Below are positions 1 through 9,591 of a DNA stretch of 64,000 nucleotides, piece after piece. The stretch comes from Allobosea sp. (GTDB taxonomy: Bacteria > Pseudomonadota > Alphaproteobacteria > Rhizobiales > Beijerinckiaceae): assembly GCF_017308015.1 (NCBI RefSeq), contig NZ_JAFKFW010000023.1:1-64000 (forward strand). The letters are read 5' to 3'. Below the pieces are notes generated by a model. That model worked only from the letters and a program-made list of their open reading frames with translations. It ran no database searches and was not told the DNA's origin. Position numbers and translations under genes: made by a program. Position 1 is the stretch's first letter. Each line of letters starts with the position of its first letter.

Positions 1-342
1 GAGCAGGCCAACGGTATCGACGAGATGAGCCAGGCCGTCGCCCATCTCGACGAGATGACCCAGCAGAACGCCGCCCTCTCCGAGCAGAGCGCGGCCTCGG
101 CCGGCTCCCTCTCCAGCCGCATCGAGCAGCTCAACGCCCTCGTCGCAGCGTTCAAGACCGGGCGCGAGACTGCGGTGCCGCGTGCGCCCGTCCCGGCCGC
201 TTCCGAGCCGGAGCGTTTGCGCCAGCTCGCGGAAGCCGCCTTCAATCCATCGCGGCGCCCGGTCGCCGCGGACGCGCGGCCGGCGCCCGCCAAGCGCGCG
301 GTCAATGCCCGCAACGGCAGCACGGGCTGGGAGGAGTTCTAG
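1..342 (+). CDS. Methyl-accepting chemotaxis protein, C-terminal end (5' partial)
   Basis: The last 113 residues of a chemoreceptor are visible; the gene begins upstream of the window. The reading frame is open from base 1. The first 50 residues are the Ala/Gln/Ser-rich heptad helix typical of the end of an MCP signalling domain (Q-Q-N-A-A-L-S-E-Q-S-A-A). A flexible Pro/Ala/Arg-rich linker follows, and the protein ends in G-W-E-E-F. A terminal xWxxF pentapeptide after a linker is the known tether for CheR and CheB, so this receptor is probably a high-abundance, adaptation-competent one (inference). Ligand-binding and membrane parts are outside the window. Confidence 0.85.
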   Translation, partial: EQANGIDEMSQAVAHLDEMTQQNAALSEQSAASAGSLSSRIEQLNALVAAFKTGRETAVPRAPVPAASEPERLRQLAEAAFNPSRRPVAADARPAPAKRAVNARNGSTGWEEF

Positions 343-366
343 CTCCCCCGACCGCCGGTCTCCAAG

Positions 367-394
367 ACGCCTCCTGATCCGTGTCAGGAGGCGT
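367..394. terminator. Hairpin between convergent MCP and OsmC genes
   Basis: A perfect 11-bp inverted repeat (ACGCCTCCTGA / TCAGGAGGCGT) with a 6-nt loop lies just after the chemoreceptor stop and overlaps the OsmC stop codon. It can act in both directions. The trailing T-run is weak on both sides, so the terminator role is inferred from position and symmetry. Confidence 0.6.
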
Positions 395-899
395 TCCGCT
401 CCAGGCTCGCCGACAGTTCCGGCTTCACGTTCAGCGTCTGGAACACCACACAGTAGCGCTCGGTCAGCTTGAGCAGCGTGTCGAGCTTTTCCTGCGGCGC
501 ATCGGTCTCGACGTCGAAGAACAGGCGGATCGCCTTGAAGCCGACGGCTGCATCCCTGGCCACGCCAAGCGTGCCGCGGAAGTCGAGATCGCCCTCGGCG
601 CGGACCACGCCCTTCCTCAATTCGATCTCGAGCGCGGTCGCGACCGCCTTCAGTGTCACGCCGGCGCAGGCGACCAGTGCCTCCAGCAGCATATCGCCGG
701 AGCAGAGCTCGGCGCCCGAGCCGCCGGTGGCGGGATGCAGGCCGGCGAGCGCGACGGCGCGGCCGGTCTCGACCTTGCAGGCGATATGCTGGTCGTCGAG
801 TTCGCCATGAGCCTTGAGCGTGATGATCGCGGCTTCGGGGTTGGCCCGGTATTCGTCCTTGAGGGGGGCCTGCAAGGCGCGCAGCGCGGTGATGTCCAT
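384..899 (-). CDS. OsmC family protein
   Basis: A 171-residue OsmC/Ohr-superfamily protein. Members reduce organic hydroperoxides using two cysteines. The long helix with L-L-E-A-L-V-A-C-A-G-V-T places the likely peroxidatic Cys at 78, and the second Cys is at 150 (E-R-Y-C-V-V-F). Length and spacing fit the YhfA/OsmC-like branch better than classical Ohr. The ATG at 899 starts just before the conserved region; a longer reading frame upstream is Arg-rich and not credible. It is convergent with the chemoreceptor and follows the ABC transporter operon on the same strand by about 100 nt. The exact substrate cannot be told from sequence. Confidence 0.85.
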   Translation of the reverse strand: MDITALRALQAPLKDEYRANPEAAIITLKAHGELDDQHIACKVETGRAVALAGLHPATGGSGAELCSGDMLLEALVACAGVTLKAVATALEIELRKGVVRAEGDLDFRGTLGVARDAAVGFKAIRLFFDVETDAPQEKLDTLLKLTERYCVVFQTLNVKPELSASLERNAS

Positions 900-996
900 G
901 AGATTCGAGCCTCTCGTTCGTCCTGAAGATCGCTTGTACGGCTGATAGGCCGAAGTCGGACCGCCAGCCAGTCCCGGCCGCTGCGATGCGGCCTGA

Positions 997-1794
997 CTAC
1001 CACCACATGCCGGCGGTCTCGACCGCCTTCTCCTGATTCGGCACCTCGTCGCGGAACGAGCGGTCGAGCGCGCGCAAAGCTTCGCGCTTCGTCGCCTCGA
1101 ATGCCGGCGAAAGCCGGTCACGCGGGCGGGCAAGCGGGTTGTCGAACTCGTCGAAGATGCGACCCGGGCTAGGCTGCATCACCACGATGCGATCGGCGAG
1201 CATTACAGCTTCCTCGACATCATGCGTGACCATGACGACCGTCGGCCGACTCTCCTGCCAGAGCGCCAGCAGATGACCATGCAGACTCGACCGCGTCGTC
1301 GCGTCGAGGGCCGAGAAGGGTTCGTCCATCAGCAGAAGCTTGGGCCGGGCGACGAGGGCACGAGCGATGGCGACGCGCTGCTGCTGGCCGCCGGAGAGTT
1401 CGCGCGGCCAGCGCTTCTCGTGGCCGGCCAGGCCGACGCGGACCAGCGCATTGGTGACCAGTCCCTCGCGTTCGAAAGCGGAGAGATGCGCGAGGCCGAA
1501 GCCGACATTCTCGGCGACGCTGAGCCAGGGGAAGAGCCGCGGCTCCTGGAAGATGACGCCGACATCGGCACGCGGCTCGGCGATCGCCTTGCCATCAAGA
1601 CGCATCGCGCCCTCGCTCGGCCGGTCGAGCCCGGCGACGAGACGCAGCAAGGTGGTCTTGCCGCAGCCCGAGCCGCCGAGCAGGGCAACGATCTCGCCGC
1701 GCCCGACATCGAGCGTGATCGCCGACAGAGCGCGCGTGCCGTCGGCATAGGTTTTGGAGAGCCGGTCGAAACTCAGCACGGTAGCAGCCTTCAA
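997..1794 (-). CDS. ABC transporter ATP-binding protein, SsuB/TauB-like
   Basis: The 265-residue ATPase subunit of an importer. Visible motifs are Walker [10 protein letters not shown] (residues 40-48), a Q-loop (V-I-F-Q-E), the signature L-S-G-G-Q-Q-Q-R, Walker B L-L-L-M-D-E-P and the H-loop T-H-D. The spacing and the phrase D-E-P-F-S-A-L-D are typical of the nitrate/sulfonate/taurine group. The start overlaps the permease stop by 4 nt, so the two are translationally coupled. It completes a three-gene operon (binding protein, permease, ATPase). Substrate is probably a sulfonate or a similar small sulfur/nitrogen compound (inference from family). Confidence 0.88.
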   Translation of the reverse strand: MKAATVLSFDRLSKTYADGTRALSAITLDVGRGEIVALLGGSGCGKTTLLRLVAGLDRPSEGAMRLDGKAIAEPRADVGVIFQEPRLFPWLSVAENVGFGLAHLSAFEREGLVTNALVRVGLAGHEKRWPRELSGGQQQRVAIARALVARPKLLLMDEPFSALDATTRSSLHGHLLALWQESRPTVVMVTHDVEEAVMLADRIVVMQPSPGRIFDEFDNPLARPRDRLSPAFEATKREALRALDRSFRDEVPNQEKAVETAGMWW

Positions 1795-2621
1795 AGCTTG
1801 TCGCGCGCCGTATCCTGCCAGGCGAGGAAAGGCCGCGTGATGGCGACGAGCAGACCGTCCGCCAGCTTGCCGAGCACGGCGAAACTGATGATGGCCGCGA
1901 TGATGGTGTCGGGGCGGCCGAGTTGCTGGCCGTCCACGAGCAGGTAACCCAGCCCCTCGCTCGCTCCCATGATCTCGGCCGCGACCACGAACATGAAGCC
2001 GAGGCCGAGCCCGGAACGTAAAGCGGTGATCCAGGCCGGGAGGATCGCCGGCAGGAGGACGCGGCGCACCATGGCGAGACGCGAGAGGCGGAAGACACGG
2101 CCGACCTCAACGATCTTGCGGTCGATGCCCTGGATCGCCGCAGCGACGCCGAGATAGACCGGGAAGAAGACGCCGACCGCGATCAGCGCGACTTTCGAGG
2201 CCTCGAAAATGCCGAGCCAGAGGATGAAGAGCGGCACCCAGGCGATCGAAGGGATCGCGCGCAGCGCCTGCAAGGCCGGATCGAGCAGGCTGCGGGCGAC
2301 AGGCAGAGCGCCTGTGACCGCACCGAGCATCGTCCCGGCAAGCGCGCCGAGACCGAAGCCCGCGCCGACCCGCCAGAGCGTCGCTCCCGCATGGGTCAGA
2401 AGCTCCCCCGAGGCGGCGAGGCCCCAGAGGGTGCGCCCGACGACACTGGGCGGCGGCATCAATCGACCATTGGCGATGCCGGCCGCGACCAGCCACTCCC
2501 AGAGAATGGCCAGCACGACCGGTAGGACGAAGCCGGCGATCGCGAGCCCGTAGGAACGGCGCGGGGCGGCGGGGCGCCGCTCCGGCCCGTCGATGGCGGC
2601 TGCGATCTCCAGGACGCTCAT
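1791..2621 (-). CDS. ABC transporter permease, SsuC/TauC-like
   Basis: A 276-residue inner-membrane permease of the BPD transporter family. About six hydrophobic segments are visible. The cytoplasmic coupling motif region reads A-L-R-A-I-P-S-I-A-W-V-P-L-F-I-L-W-L-G, close to the EAA-loop signature of SsuC/TauC permeases. It lies between the substrate-binding gene (16-nt gap) and the ATPase gene (4-nt overlap), all on the minus strand. It forms the membrane channel of the importer. Confidence 0.87.
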   Translation of the reverse strand: MSVLEIAAAIDGPERRPAAPRRSYGLAIAGFVLPVVLAILWEWLVAAGIANGRLMPPPSVVGRTLWGLAASGELLTHAGATLWRVGAGFGLGALAGTMLGAVTGALPVARSLLDPALQALRAIPSIAWVPLFILWLGIFEASKVALIAVGVFFPVYLGVAAAIQGIDRKIVEVGRVFRLSRLAMVRRVLLPAILPAWITALRSGLGLGFMFVVAAEIMGASEGLGYLLVDGQQLGRPDTIIAAIISFAVLGKLADGLLVAITRPFLAWQDTARDKL

Positions 2622-2637
2622 CGCTTTGGCTTGCCCG

Positions 2638-3600
2638 TCAGTTGGTGGCGGCGAAGCGCCGGTCGAGCAGCGCGTCGACGGCGGCCTTCACATCGGTCGT
2701 GGCCGGCAGAACGCCCGCATCCTTCAGCGCCAGGCCGGCAGCGGTGATGCCGTCGATCTGAGCCTGGCCGATCGTGGAATGCGTCAGTTCGGTGCGGGTG
2801 AGCTGGCGCTCGATCACGGCGTCGGAGAGCTTGGTCGCGTCGACCAGAACCTTCTTGACCTCGGCCGGATTGGTAAGGGCATAGGCGCGCGCCTGCTCGT
2901 AGGCCGCCAGCACCTTCTTCACCAGCGCAGGATTCTCGTTGGCGAACGCCTCGCGGACATTGAGAATGCCCCAGGTGTTGTCCTCGGGCTTGCGGTAGAA
3001 CAGCTTCGCGCCGCTTTCGACCTCGGCTGCCGCCATCATCGGGTCGAGCCCGGCCCAGGCATCGACGTCGCCGCGCTCCAGCGCGAGACGGCCATCGGCA
3101 TGCTGGAGCAGGACGAGCTTGACGTCCTTCTCGGTCAGCTTGGCATCGGCCAGCGCCCGGACGAGGAAGATATGCGGATCGGTGCCGCGAGTGACAGCGA
3201 CGCGCTTGCCCCTGAGGTCGGCGACCTTGGTGATCTCGCTCCTGGCGCCGGTGACCAGTGCCGTCCATTCCGGCCGGGAATAGACGTAGATCGACTTGAT
3301 CGGGTTGCCGTTGATCTTGCCGATCAGAGCGGCGGCACCTGCGGTCGAGCCGAAATCGATCGAACCGGCATTCAGGAATTCGAGCGCCTTGTTCGATCCG
3401 GCCGAGAAGACCCACCGGACCTTGATGCCGTCGGCCTCCAGTGCCTTCTCGAGAATGCCGCGCTCCTTCAGCAGAAGGCTGACAGGGTTGTAGGTCGCGT
3501 AGTCGAGCCGGATTTCCCTGGGGGCCTGCGCGAAGGCCGGCGCGGCGAGGCCGGCAACGGCAACGAAAGCGAGCGCAAGGCGGCGGGTGACGCTGATCAT
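2638..3600 (-). CDS. ABC transporter substrate-binding protein, SsuA-like
   Basis: A 320-residue periplasmic binding protein. An N-terminal Sec signal peptide is evident (R-R-L-A-L-A-F-V-A-V-A-G-L-A-A-P-A-F-A). The mature part has the NMT1/aliphatic-sulfonate pattern: a segment after V-F-S-A-G-S-N-K-A-L-E-F-L, then A-D-L-R-G-K-R-V-A-V-T-R-G-T, and W-A-G-L-D-P. It is the first gene of the operon, and the ATG at 3600 directly precedes the signal peptide. Aliphatic sulfonates are the most likely ligand, but related compounds cannot be excluded. Confidence 0.87.
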   Translation of the reverse strand: MISVTRRLALAFVAVAGLAAPAFAQAPREIRLDYATYNPVSLLLKERGILEKALEADGIKVRWVFSAGSNKALEFLNAGSIDFGSTAGAAALIGKINGNPIKSIYVYSRPEWTALVTGARSEITKVADLRGKRVAVTRGTDPHIFLVRALADAKLTEKDVKLVLLQHADGRLALERGDVDAWAGLDPMMAAAEVESGAKLFYRKPEDNTWGILNVREAFANENPALVKKVLAAYEQARAYALTNPAEVKKVLVDATKLSDAVIERQLTRTELTHSTIGQAQIDGITAAGLALKDAGVLPATTDVKAAVDALLDRRFAATN

Positions 3601-3865
3601 GGGGCTTATCCCTCTGTCGATGATGCGAGGGATCGGGACGAGTGGCGTCCCTGGCCCCACGCTTTAGCTGCACTTGTTTCGCGCCCGCAAGCTGGTGGCT
3701 CAAATCGGCGCGTATCCGACCTTTAGGTCCAATCGTTCTATTTGTCAAACAACACATTATGAAGCGTCTTTTTTTATAATTTACATTGTTTATCGTTTAA
3801 ATTTATCCTCTCTCCTGCCGTCTCCTCATGTTACGAGAAGCGATGCCTCCCGGAACGGAGCCTAC
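3601..3865. promoter_or_regulatory. AT-rich divergent intergenic region between ABC operon and glnD
   Basis: This 265-nt stretch has no credible gene. Its centre (about 3720-3830) is strikingly AT-rich for this genome, with runs such as TTTTTTTATAATTTACATTG. It must hold the promoters of the leftward transporter operon and of glnD. I could not pick a unique -35/-10 pair. Confidence 0.5.
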
Positions 3866-6676
3866 GTGACCGCGCCTCCCGCCAAGCCCGCCCTGTCGCT
3901 CGCCGAGATGCTGCACAGCCCCGAGGCCGGGATAGAACGGCTGTTCGCGACGATCAGCCGGCGGGACAAGGCGCAGATGCGGCAAGCTCTCGTCACCGGA
4001 CTGAGACAGGTGCTCGACGAGGGGCACGCTTCGGCGCGGACGATCCTGTCAGGCGCCCGCGGCGGACTTGCCTGTGCACATCGGCTCTCGGCGGTGACGG
4101 ATGCCGTGGTGCGGGCGCTGCACAGCGCCGCGACCAGCTATTTCTACCCGGCCGACAACCCCTCGCAATCGGAGCGGATCGCGGTCGTCGCCGTCGGTGG
4201 CTACGGGCGCGGCACACTGGCTCCAGGCTCGGATGTCGACCTGCTCTTCCTGTTCCCTCACAAGCAGACGGCCTGGGGCGAGAGCGTGGTCGAATCCATG
4301 CTCTATCCGCTCTGGGACCTGAAGCTGAAGACCGGCCATTCGGTGCGCTCGATCGACGATTGCGTGCGCGAGGCCCGCGCCGACATGACAATCCGCACCG
4401 CCCTGCTGGAAGCGCGCTTCCTCGTGGGAGACCGCCCGCTATTCGAGGAGATGGTCCGCCGTTTCGAGGCCGAGGTGGTCGAGGGCACGGCGCCCGCCTT
4501 CACCGAGGCCAAGCTCGCCGAACGCGAGCTCAGGGTGCAGCGGGCCGGCGCCTCCCGCTATCTGGTCGAGCCGAACGTCAAGGACGGCAAGGGGGGCCTG
4601 CGCGATCTCAACACGCTATTCTGGATCGCCAAATACGCTTACCGCGTCCAGGATGTGCGCGATCTCGTCGAAGCCGGACTGTTCGACGAGCAGGAACTCC
4701 AGATGTTCCAGCGCTCGGAGGAATTCCTCTGGCGCGTGCGCTGCTGGCTGCATTTCATCACCGGCCGGGCCGAGGAGCGACTCTCCTTCGATCTGCAGAG
4801 GCAGGTCGCGGCGGAGATCGGCTATGCCGGCCGCAGCGGTCAGGCGCCGGTCGAGCGCTTCATGAAAGCCTACTTCCTGATCGCCAAGGATGTCGGCGAC
4901 CTCACCGCCATCGTCTGCGCCGCATTGGAGGCCCGCCAGCAGAAGCCGCGCGCCAGCATGTCCAGGCTGCTGGGCACCTTCACCAAACGCAAGCGCGAAC
5001 GCTCGCTCGGCCATGCCGACTTCAAGCTGACGAGCCAACGCCTCGATGTCGTCGACGACAGCGCCTTCGAGCGCGATCCGGTCAATCTGCTGCGGCTCTA
5101 CGCCATCGCCAGCCGCGAGGACCTCGCCATCCACCCCGATGCGAGCCGGCTGGTGACGCAGTCGCTCAGGCTGGTCACCCCCGGCCTGCGCAACGAGCCG
5201 GAAGCCAACCGCATCTTCCTGGAGATCCTGACCGGCCGGCGCTCGCCGGAAGTGGTGCTCAGGCGGATGAACGAATCCGGGCTGCTCGGCCGCTTCGTCC
5301 CGGATTTCGGCCGCGTCGTCGCGATGATGCAGTTCAACATGTACCACCACTATACGGTGGACGAGCACCTGATCCGGTCCATGGGCGTCCTGGCCGAAAT
5401 CGATGCCGGCGTGCTGGAGGCCGAGCATCCGCTCGCCAACGAGATCATGCCGACCATCGCCAACCGGCGCGCGCTCTATGTCGCGCTCTTCCTGCACGAC
5501 ATCGCCAAGGGCCGGGCCGAGGACCATTCGATCGCCGGGGCGCGGATCGCCCGCAAGCTCGGCCCGCGCTTCGGCCTCACGCCCGCGCAGACGGAGACCG
5601 TCGCATGGCTTGTCGAACATCATCTGGATATGTCGACGGTGGCGCAGAGCCGCGACCTCGGCGACCCCAAGACGATCGAAAGCTTTGCCGCGACCGTGCA
5701 GACGCTGGAGCGCCTGAAGCTTCTGCTCGTCCTCACCGTCGCCGATATCAAGGCTGTCGGACCCGGCGTCTGGAACGGCTGGAAGGGGCAGTTGCTGCGC
5801 ACCCTCTACTACGAGACCGAACTCGTTCTCACCGGCGGTCATTCGGCTGTCGAACGCAAGGCGCGCGTCGCCACGAAGCAGGATGAGTTGCGCCGGCGGC
5901 TACCTGACTGGAAGGAGGCCGAGCGCGAGGCCTATGTGGCGCGCCACTACCCGGCCTACTGGATCAAGGTCGATCCGGAGCAGCAGGAAAAGCACGCGCG
6001 CTTCCTGCGCGAGGCGGAGCGCGCAGGACGGACCACGGCGACCATTGTCGAGACGGATCAGTTCCGCGGCGTGACGGAACTCACCGTGCTTGCGCCCGAC
6101 CATCCACGCCTGCTCGCCATCGTCACCGGCGCCTGCGCCGCGGCCGGCGGCAATATCGTCGACGCTCAGATCTTCACCACCAGCGACGGCCTGGTGCTGG
6201 ATACGATCTCGGTCTCGCGCGCCTTCGACCGCGACGACGACGAATTGCGACGGGCCGGGCGCATCGCCGCGGCCATCGAGCGGGCGCTGAAAGGCGAGAT
6301 CAAGATCGCCGATCTCGTGGCGCAGCGCCGCGCGCCGCCGCCGCGCGGCCAGACCTTCCAGGTCGAGCCCGAAATCATCATCGACAACGTGCTCTCGGCG
6401 CGCCACACCGTGCTGGAGGTGTCGGGCCTCGACCGACCGGGCCTGCTCTACGATCTCACCACGGCGATCGGGAAGCTCAACCTCAACATCGCCTCGGCGC
6501 ATATCGCGACCTTCGGGGAGAAGGCGGTCGACGTGTTCTACGTCACCGACCTGACCCATGCGAAGATCGTCTCGACCGGGCGTCAACTGACGATCCGCAA
6601 GGCGCTGCTCGACGTCTTCAAATCAGAGGCGGAGAAGCCGGCCCCTATAAAGGCGAAAATGCCGGCCCGCGCTTGA
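3866..6676 (+). CDS. glnD: Bifunctional PII uridylyltransferase / uridylyl-removing enzyme
   Basis: A 936-residue nitrogen-status sensor that uridylylates and deuridylylates PII proteins. The nucleotidyltransferase motif G-G-Y-G-R-G...G-S-D-V-D-L-L-F is at 111-128, with metal-binding Asp 123 and 125. The HD hydrolase core L-F-L-H-D-I-A-K-G lies near 545. Two ACT glutamine-sensing domains follow near 735-800 and 850-925. The GTG at 3866 is chosen because GGAG stands 5 nt upstream and the product then has the usual alphaproteobacterial length; the frame stays open upstream, but that stretch is AT-rich non-coding in character. grpE follows by 112 nt. Confidence 0.95.
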   Translation: MTAPPAKPALSLAEMLHSPEAGIERLFATISRRDKAQMRQALVTGLRQVLDEGHASARTILSGARGGLACAHRLSAVTDAVVRALHSAATSYFYPADNPSQSERIAVVAVGGYGRGTLAPGSDVDLLFLFPHKQTAWGESVVESMLYPLWDLKLKTGHSVRSIDDCVREARADMTIRTALLEARFLVGDRPLFEEMVRRFEAEVVEGTAPAFTEAKLAERELRVQRAGASRYLVEPNVKDGKGGLRDLNTLFWIAKYAYRVQDVRDLVEAGLFDEQELQMFQRSEEFLWRVRCWLHFITGRAEERLSFDLQRQVAAEIGYAGRSGQAPVERFMKAYFLIAKDVGDLTAIVCAALEARQQKPRASMSRLLGTFTKRKRERSLGHADFKLTSQRLDVVDDSAFERDPVNLLRLYAIASREDLAIHPDASRLVTQSLRLVTPGLRNEPEANRIFLEILTGRRSPEVVLRRMNESGLLGRFVPDFGRVVAMMQFNMYHHYTVDEHLIRSMGVLAEIDAGVLEAEHPLANEIMPTIANRRALYVALFLHDIAKGRAEDHSIAGARIARKLGPRFGLTPAQTETVAWLVEHHLDMSTVAQSRDLGDPKTIESFAATVQTLERLKLLLVLTVADIKAVGPGVWNGWKGQLLRTLYYETELVLTGGHSAVERKARVATKQDELRRRLPDWKEAEREAYVARHYPAYWIKVDPEQQEKHARFLREAERAGRTTATIVETDQFRGVTELTVLAPDHPRLLAIVTGACAAAGGNIVDAQIFTTSDGLVLDTISVSRAFDRDDDELRRAGRIAAAIERALKGEIKIADLVAQRRAPPPRGQTFQVEPEIIIDNVLSARHTVLEVSGLDRPGLLYDLTTAIGKLNLNIASAHIATFGEKAVDVFYVTDLTHAKIVSTGRQLTIRKALLDVFKSEAEKPAPIKAKMPARA

Positions 6677-6788
6677 TTTAAACGACCATAAGGCCGATAT
6701 CCGGCTCGAACGCGGCAGCACCCCGGCACAACCGGCTTTGGCCCCACCCGGGCGGCGCAGCCAGCCACGAAAGGGACGTGACGATAAA

Positions 6789-7391
6789 ATGACGCAGAAC
6801 CCTGCGACGGAAGATCCGAACCTCGAAGCCGGCGCGGACGCGCCCGAGCAGGCGGCCAACACCGAGGCAGGCCTCGCGACGCAACTCGCCAAGCTCCAGA
6901 CCGAACGCGACGACCTCAAGGACAAGCTGCTGCGCACGCTTGCCGAAATGGAGAATCTGCGCCGGCGCACCGAGCGCGAGATTGCCGATGCCAAGGCCTA
7001 TGCGGTCACCAGCTTCGCGCGCGACATGCTCGGCTCCTCCGACAACCTGCGCCGGGCACTGGAAAGCATACCGGCAGATGCGATGAAGGCGGCCGATGCC
7101 GCCACGAAGGCGCTGCATGAAGGTGTCGAGCTGACCGAACGCGAATTGCTCAAGACCCTGGAGCGCCACGGCGTACGCCAGATCGACCCCCAGGGCGAGA
7201 AATTCGACCCCAACCTGCATCAGGCGATGTTCGAGGCGCCCGACGCCGCGATCGCCAAGGGACTGGTCTCGAAGGTCGTGCAGATCGGCTACAAGATCGG
7301 CGAACGCGTCCTGCGCCCGGCTCTGGTCGGCGTCTCCGCCGGCGCACCCAAGGCGCCGGAGCCACCGGCCCACGAACCCACCCAGCACTGA
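6789..7391 (+). CDS. grpE: Nucleotide exchange factor GrpE
   Basis: A 200-residue co-chaperone that releases ADP from DnaK. A long N-terminal coiled coil (about residues 30-75, with [22 protein letters not shown]) leads into the beta-domain with the family motif [12 protein letters not shown] and the ending [12 protein letters not shown]. The ATG at 6789 gives a normal acidic N-terminus. dnaK and hrcA are not beside it here. The next gene begins 4 nt after its stop, suggesting co-transcription. Confidence 0.95.
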   Translation: MTQNPATEDPNLEAGADAPEQAANTEAGLATQLAKLQTERDDLKDKLLRTLAEMENLRRRTEREIADAKAYAVTSFARDMLGSSDNLRRALESIPADAMKAADAATKALHEGVELTERELLKTLERHGVRQIDPQGEKFDPNLHQAMFEAPDAAIAKGLVSKVVQIGYKIGERVLRPALVGVSAGAPKAPEPPAHEPTQH

Positions 7392-7395
7392 CGCC

Positions 7396-8016
7396 GTGTT
7401 CGAGGCCGCCGGCGTCGCCATTTTCGCGCTGACCGGCGCCCTCGTCGCGGCCCGCAAGGGCATGGACCCGTTCGGCTTCATCCTGCTGGCGACCGTCACC
7501 GGCGTCGGCGGCGGAACCTTGCGTGATGTCCTGCTCGGGCGCGGGATTTTCTGGGTACGCGATCCCAACGACGTCATCGTCTGCACCCTGGTCGCGCTCA
7601 GCGCCTGGACGCTGGCCTATTTCAGGCCCGGCGTCCTCGAAGGGTGGGCCGGCCGCAAGCTGCTGATCTGGGCCGATGCCGCCGGGCTCTCGCTTTTCGC
7701 CGTCATCGGCACGCTCAAGGGCCTCGACGCCGCCGTGCCGGTGCTCTCGGCCGTCGCGCTCGGCGCGATGACCGCGACCTTTGGCGGCATTCTGCGCGAC
7801 ATCCTGGCCGGCGACCGGCCGATGGTGCTGTGGAGCCGCGATTTCTACGTCACCGCCGCAACAGCCGGCGCCGCGATGACGGCGCTGCTCGTCGGGCTCG
7901 GCCTCTCCGGCCCGATCGTGATGTTCGGGGGCCTTGCAGCCTGCTTCGGCCTGCGGGCCGGCTCGCTGCTGTTCGGCTGGTCCTTCCCGAACCTGCCGCG
8001 CAAGCCGGCCGACTAG
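7396..8016 (+). CDS. Trimeric intracellular cation channel / UPF0126 family membrane protein
   Basis: A 206-residue polytopic membrane protein with two related halves, each with the UPF0126 signature: G-V-G-G-G-T-L-R-D-V-L-L-G near residues 36-48 and F-G-G-I-L-R-D-I-L-A-G near 128-138. Prokaryotic TRIC channels of this family carry K+ or Na+. A GTG start at 7396 is used, 4 nt after the grpE stop. The gene end overlaps the convergent alkB stop by 4 nt (CTAG). Confidence 0.85.
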   Translation: MFEAAGVAIFALTGALVAARKGMDPFGFILLATVTGVGGGTLRDVLLGRGIFWVRDPNDVIVCTLVALSAWTLAYFRPGVLEGWAGRKLLIWADAAGLSLFAVIGTLKGLDAAVPVLSAVALGAMTATFGGILRDILAGDRPMVLWSRDFYVTAATAGAAMTALLVGLGLSGPIVMFGGLAACFGLRAGSLLFGWSFPNLPRKPAD

Positions 8017-8636
8017 GGTTTCGGCTTCGTCACGCGCCTCAGCGTCAGGTTGATCCGCCCGCCCTCCGGCAGCAGCGTTGAGGAACCCGTCAGGATGCGG
8101 TCGATGCCGTGATAGGCCAGCCGCGCCTCGCCACCGAAGAGCAGCACGTCGCCGGAGGCGAGCTTGAGCGAGGTGGTCTTGCCGCCGCGGGTCGTGCCAC
8201 CGATACGGAAAAGCGCGGCGTCGCCGAGCGAGACCGACAGGACCGGCGCATCGAAATCCTGCTCGTCACGGTCCTGATGCAGGCCCATCTTGGCGCCGGC
8301 CGTATAGAAATTGACGAGGCAGGCCTCGGGCGGATGCGGATAATCAGCCAGGTCCCGCCAGAGATCGAGCAGCGGCGCCGGCATGATCGGCCAGGGCTCG
8401 CCGGTTTCGGGATGCTCGGGCTGATAGCGATAGCCATTGATGTCCGAAACCCAGCCGAGCGAGCCGCAATTGGTCATGCGGACCGAGAAGGGCTTGCCGG
8501 TCTTCGGCATGCGCGGCTGGAAGAACGGCGCCTTGCGCGCCACGGCCCTGAGTTCCGCCACCAGCGCCGCCTGCTCCTCCGGCGCCAACCGGCCTGGCCA
8601 GTGGATGACGCCCGGCGCGACCGTGACGCGGGTCAT
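8013..8636 (-). CDS. alkB: Alpha-ketoglutarate-dependent dioxygenase AlkB
   Basis: A 207-residue Fe(II)/2-oxoglutarate DNA dealkylase. The iron ligands are visible as H120-x-D122 (L-H-Q-D-R-D-E) and H176 (A-Y-H-G-I-D-R). The 2-oxoglutarate-binding arginines lie in R-I-N-L-T-L-R-R near 194-200. A nucleotide-recognition lid with a Y-R-Y-Q motif precedes them. It starts 2 nt after the dapB stop on the same strand, so the two are probably co-transcribed. It would repair 1-methyladenine and 3-methylcytosine lesions. Confidence 0.92.
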   Translation of the reverse strand: MTRVTVAPGVIHWPGRLAPEEQAALVAELRAVARKAPFFQPRMPKTGKPFSVRMTNCGSLGWVSDINGYRYQPEHPETGEPWPIMPAPLLDLWRDLADYPHPPEACLVNFYTAGAKMGLHQDRDEQDFDAPVLSVSLGDAALFRIGGTTRGGKTTSLKLASGDVLLFGGEARLAYHGIDRILTGSSTLLPEGGRINLTLRRVTKPKP

Positions 8637-8638
8637 GG

Positions 8639-9454
8639 TCAGAGCGCGTCGAGGCCGAGCACGTCGGCCATCGAATAGAGGCTAGGCTGACGCCCCCTGC
8701 CCCAGAGCGCGGCCTTGACGGCGCCTTGCGCGAAGAGGCTGCGGTCCTCGGCGACATGGGCGAGCTCGAGCCGCTCGCCGACGCCAGCGAAGATGACCTT
8801 GTGATCGCCAATGACGGTGCCGCCGCGCAGAGCGGCGAAGCCGATCGTGCCGGGCTCGCGCGCACCGGTGATGCCGTCGCGGCCGGCAACGCGGGTCGTC
8901 GCGAGATCGACGGCGCGCCCCTCGGCCGCCGCCTCACCGAGCAGCACGGCCGTACCGGAGGGAGCATCGACCTTCATGCGGTGATGCATCTCGACGATCT
9001 CGATGTCCCAGTCGGTGCCGAGCGTCGTCGCGACCTTGCGCACCAGCGCCGCGAGCAGATTGACGCCGAGGCTCATGTTGCCGGAGCGGATGATCGGAGC
9101 CCGCTTCGCCGCCTCGGACAGCTCAGCCAGATGCGCGGGCTCCAGCCCGGTCGTGCCGACGACATGCAGGATGCCGACCTTGGCCGCCAGCCTGGCGAAG
9201 GCGACCGTCGCATCCGGCGCGGTGAAGTCGAGGACGCCATCAGCGGAAGCGAAGGCCGCAGCCGCATCGCTCGTCACTTTGACGCCTGATGCCGGCAAGC
9301 CGGCGAGAATCCCCGCATCCTCTCCGAGCGCTGCCGAGCCTGGGCGCTCGATGGCAGCCACGAGGGTGCAGCCCTCGGCCTGATCGATGGTGCGGATCAA
9401 CATTTTGCCCATCCGTCCGGCGGCACCGACGACGACGAGACGCATATCACTCAT
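8639..9454 (-). CDS. dapB: 4-hydroxy-tetrahydrodipicolinate reductase
   Basis: A 271-residue enzyme of the diaminopimelate/lysine pathway that reduces the DapA product with NAD(P)H. The Rossmann motif V-V-G-A-A-G-R-M-G is at the N-terminus. The G-T-T-G segment follows, and the catalytic region [15 protein letters not shown] is intact. The ATG at 9454 gives the usual short lead before the beta strand. It is first in a small operon with alkB. Confidence 0.95.
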   Translation of the reverse strand: MSDMRLVVVGAAGRMGKMLIRTIDQAEGCTLVAAIERPGSAALGEDAGILAGLPASGVKVTSDAAAAFASADGVLDFTAPDATVAFARLAAKVGILHVVGTTGLEPAHLAELSEAAKRAPIIRSGNMSLGVNLLAALVRKVATTLGTDWDIEIVEMHHRMKVDAPSGTAVLLGEAAAEGRAVDLATTRVAGRDGITGAREPGTIGFAALRGGTVIGDHKVIFAGVGERLELAHVAEDRSLFAQGAVKAALWGRGRQPSLYSMADVLGLDAL

Positions 9455-9540
9455 GGAAGGCAGGCTCCGGGCTGGCTCTGTTCGCCAGTAGCGCAATACC
9501 CCCGGCTTCGCCAGCGGAACACCCGAAAGCCGCGCAAAGC

Positions 9541-9566
9541 AAAACGGCCGGGTCGCCCCGGCCGTC
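9541..9566 (-). terminator. Intrinsic terminator of the Tim44-domain gene
   Basis: Read on the minus strand, a 9-bp GC-rich stem (ACGGCCGGG / CCCGGCCGT, 4-nt loop at 9553-9556) is followed by TTTTGCTTTG. It sits 26 nt past the stop of the Tim44-domain gene. Confidence 0.8.
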
Positions 9567-9591
9567 TGTCATATTCTCACGCTGCCGGCGC

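Noticed and set aside
4616-5842. A 408-codon minus-strand frame
   Set aside because: Shadow of glnD, Leu/Asp/Arg-biased as expected from the reverse strand.
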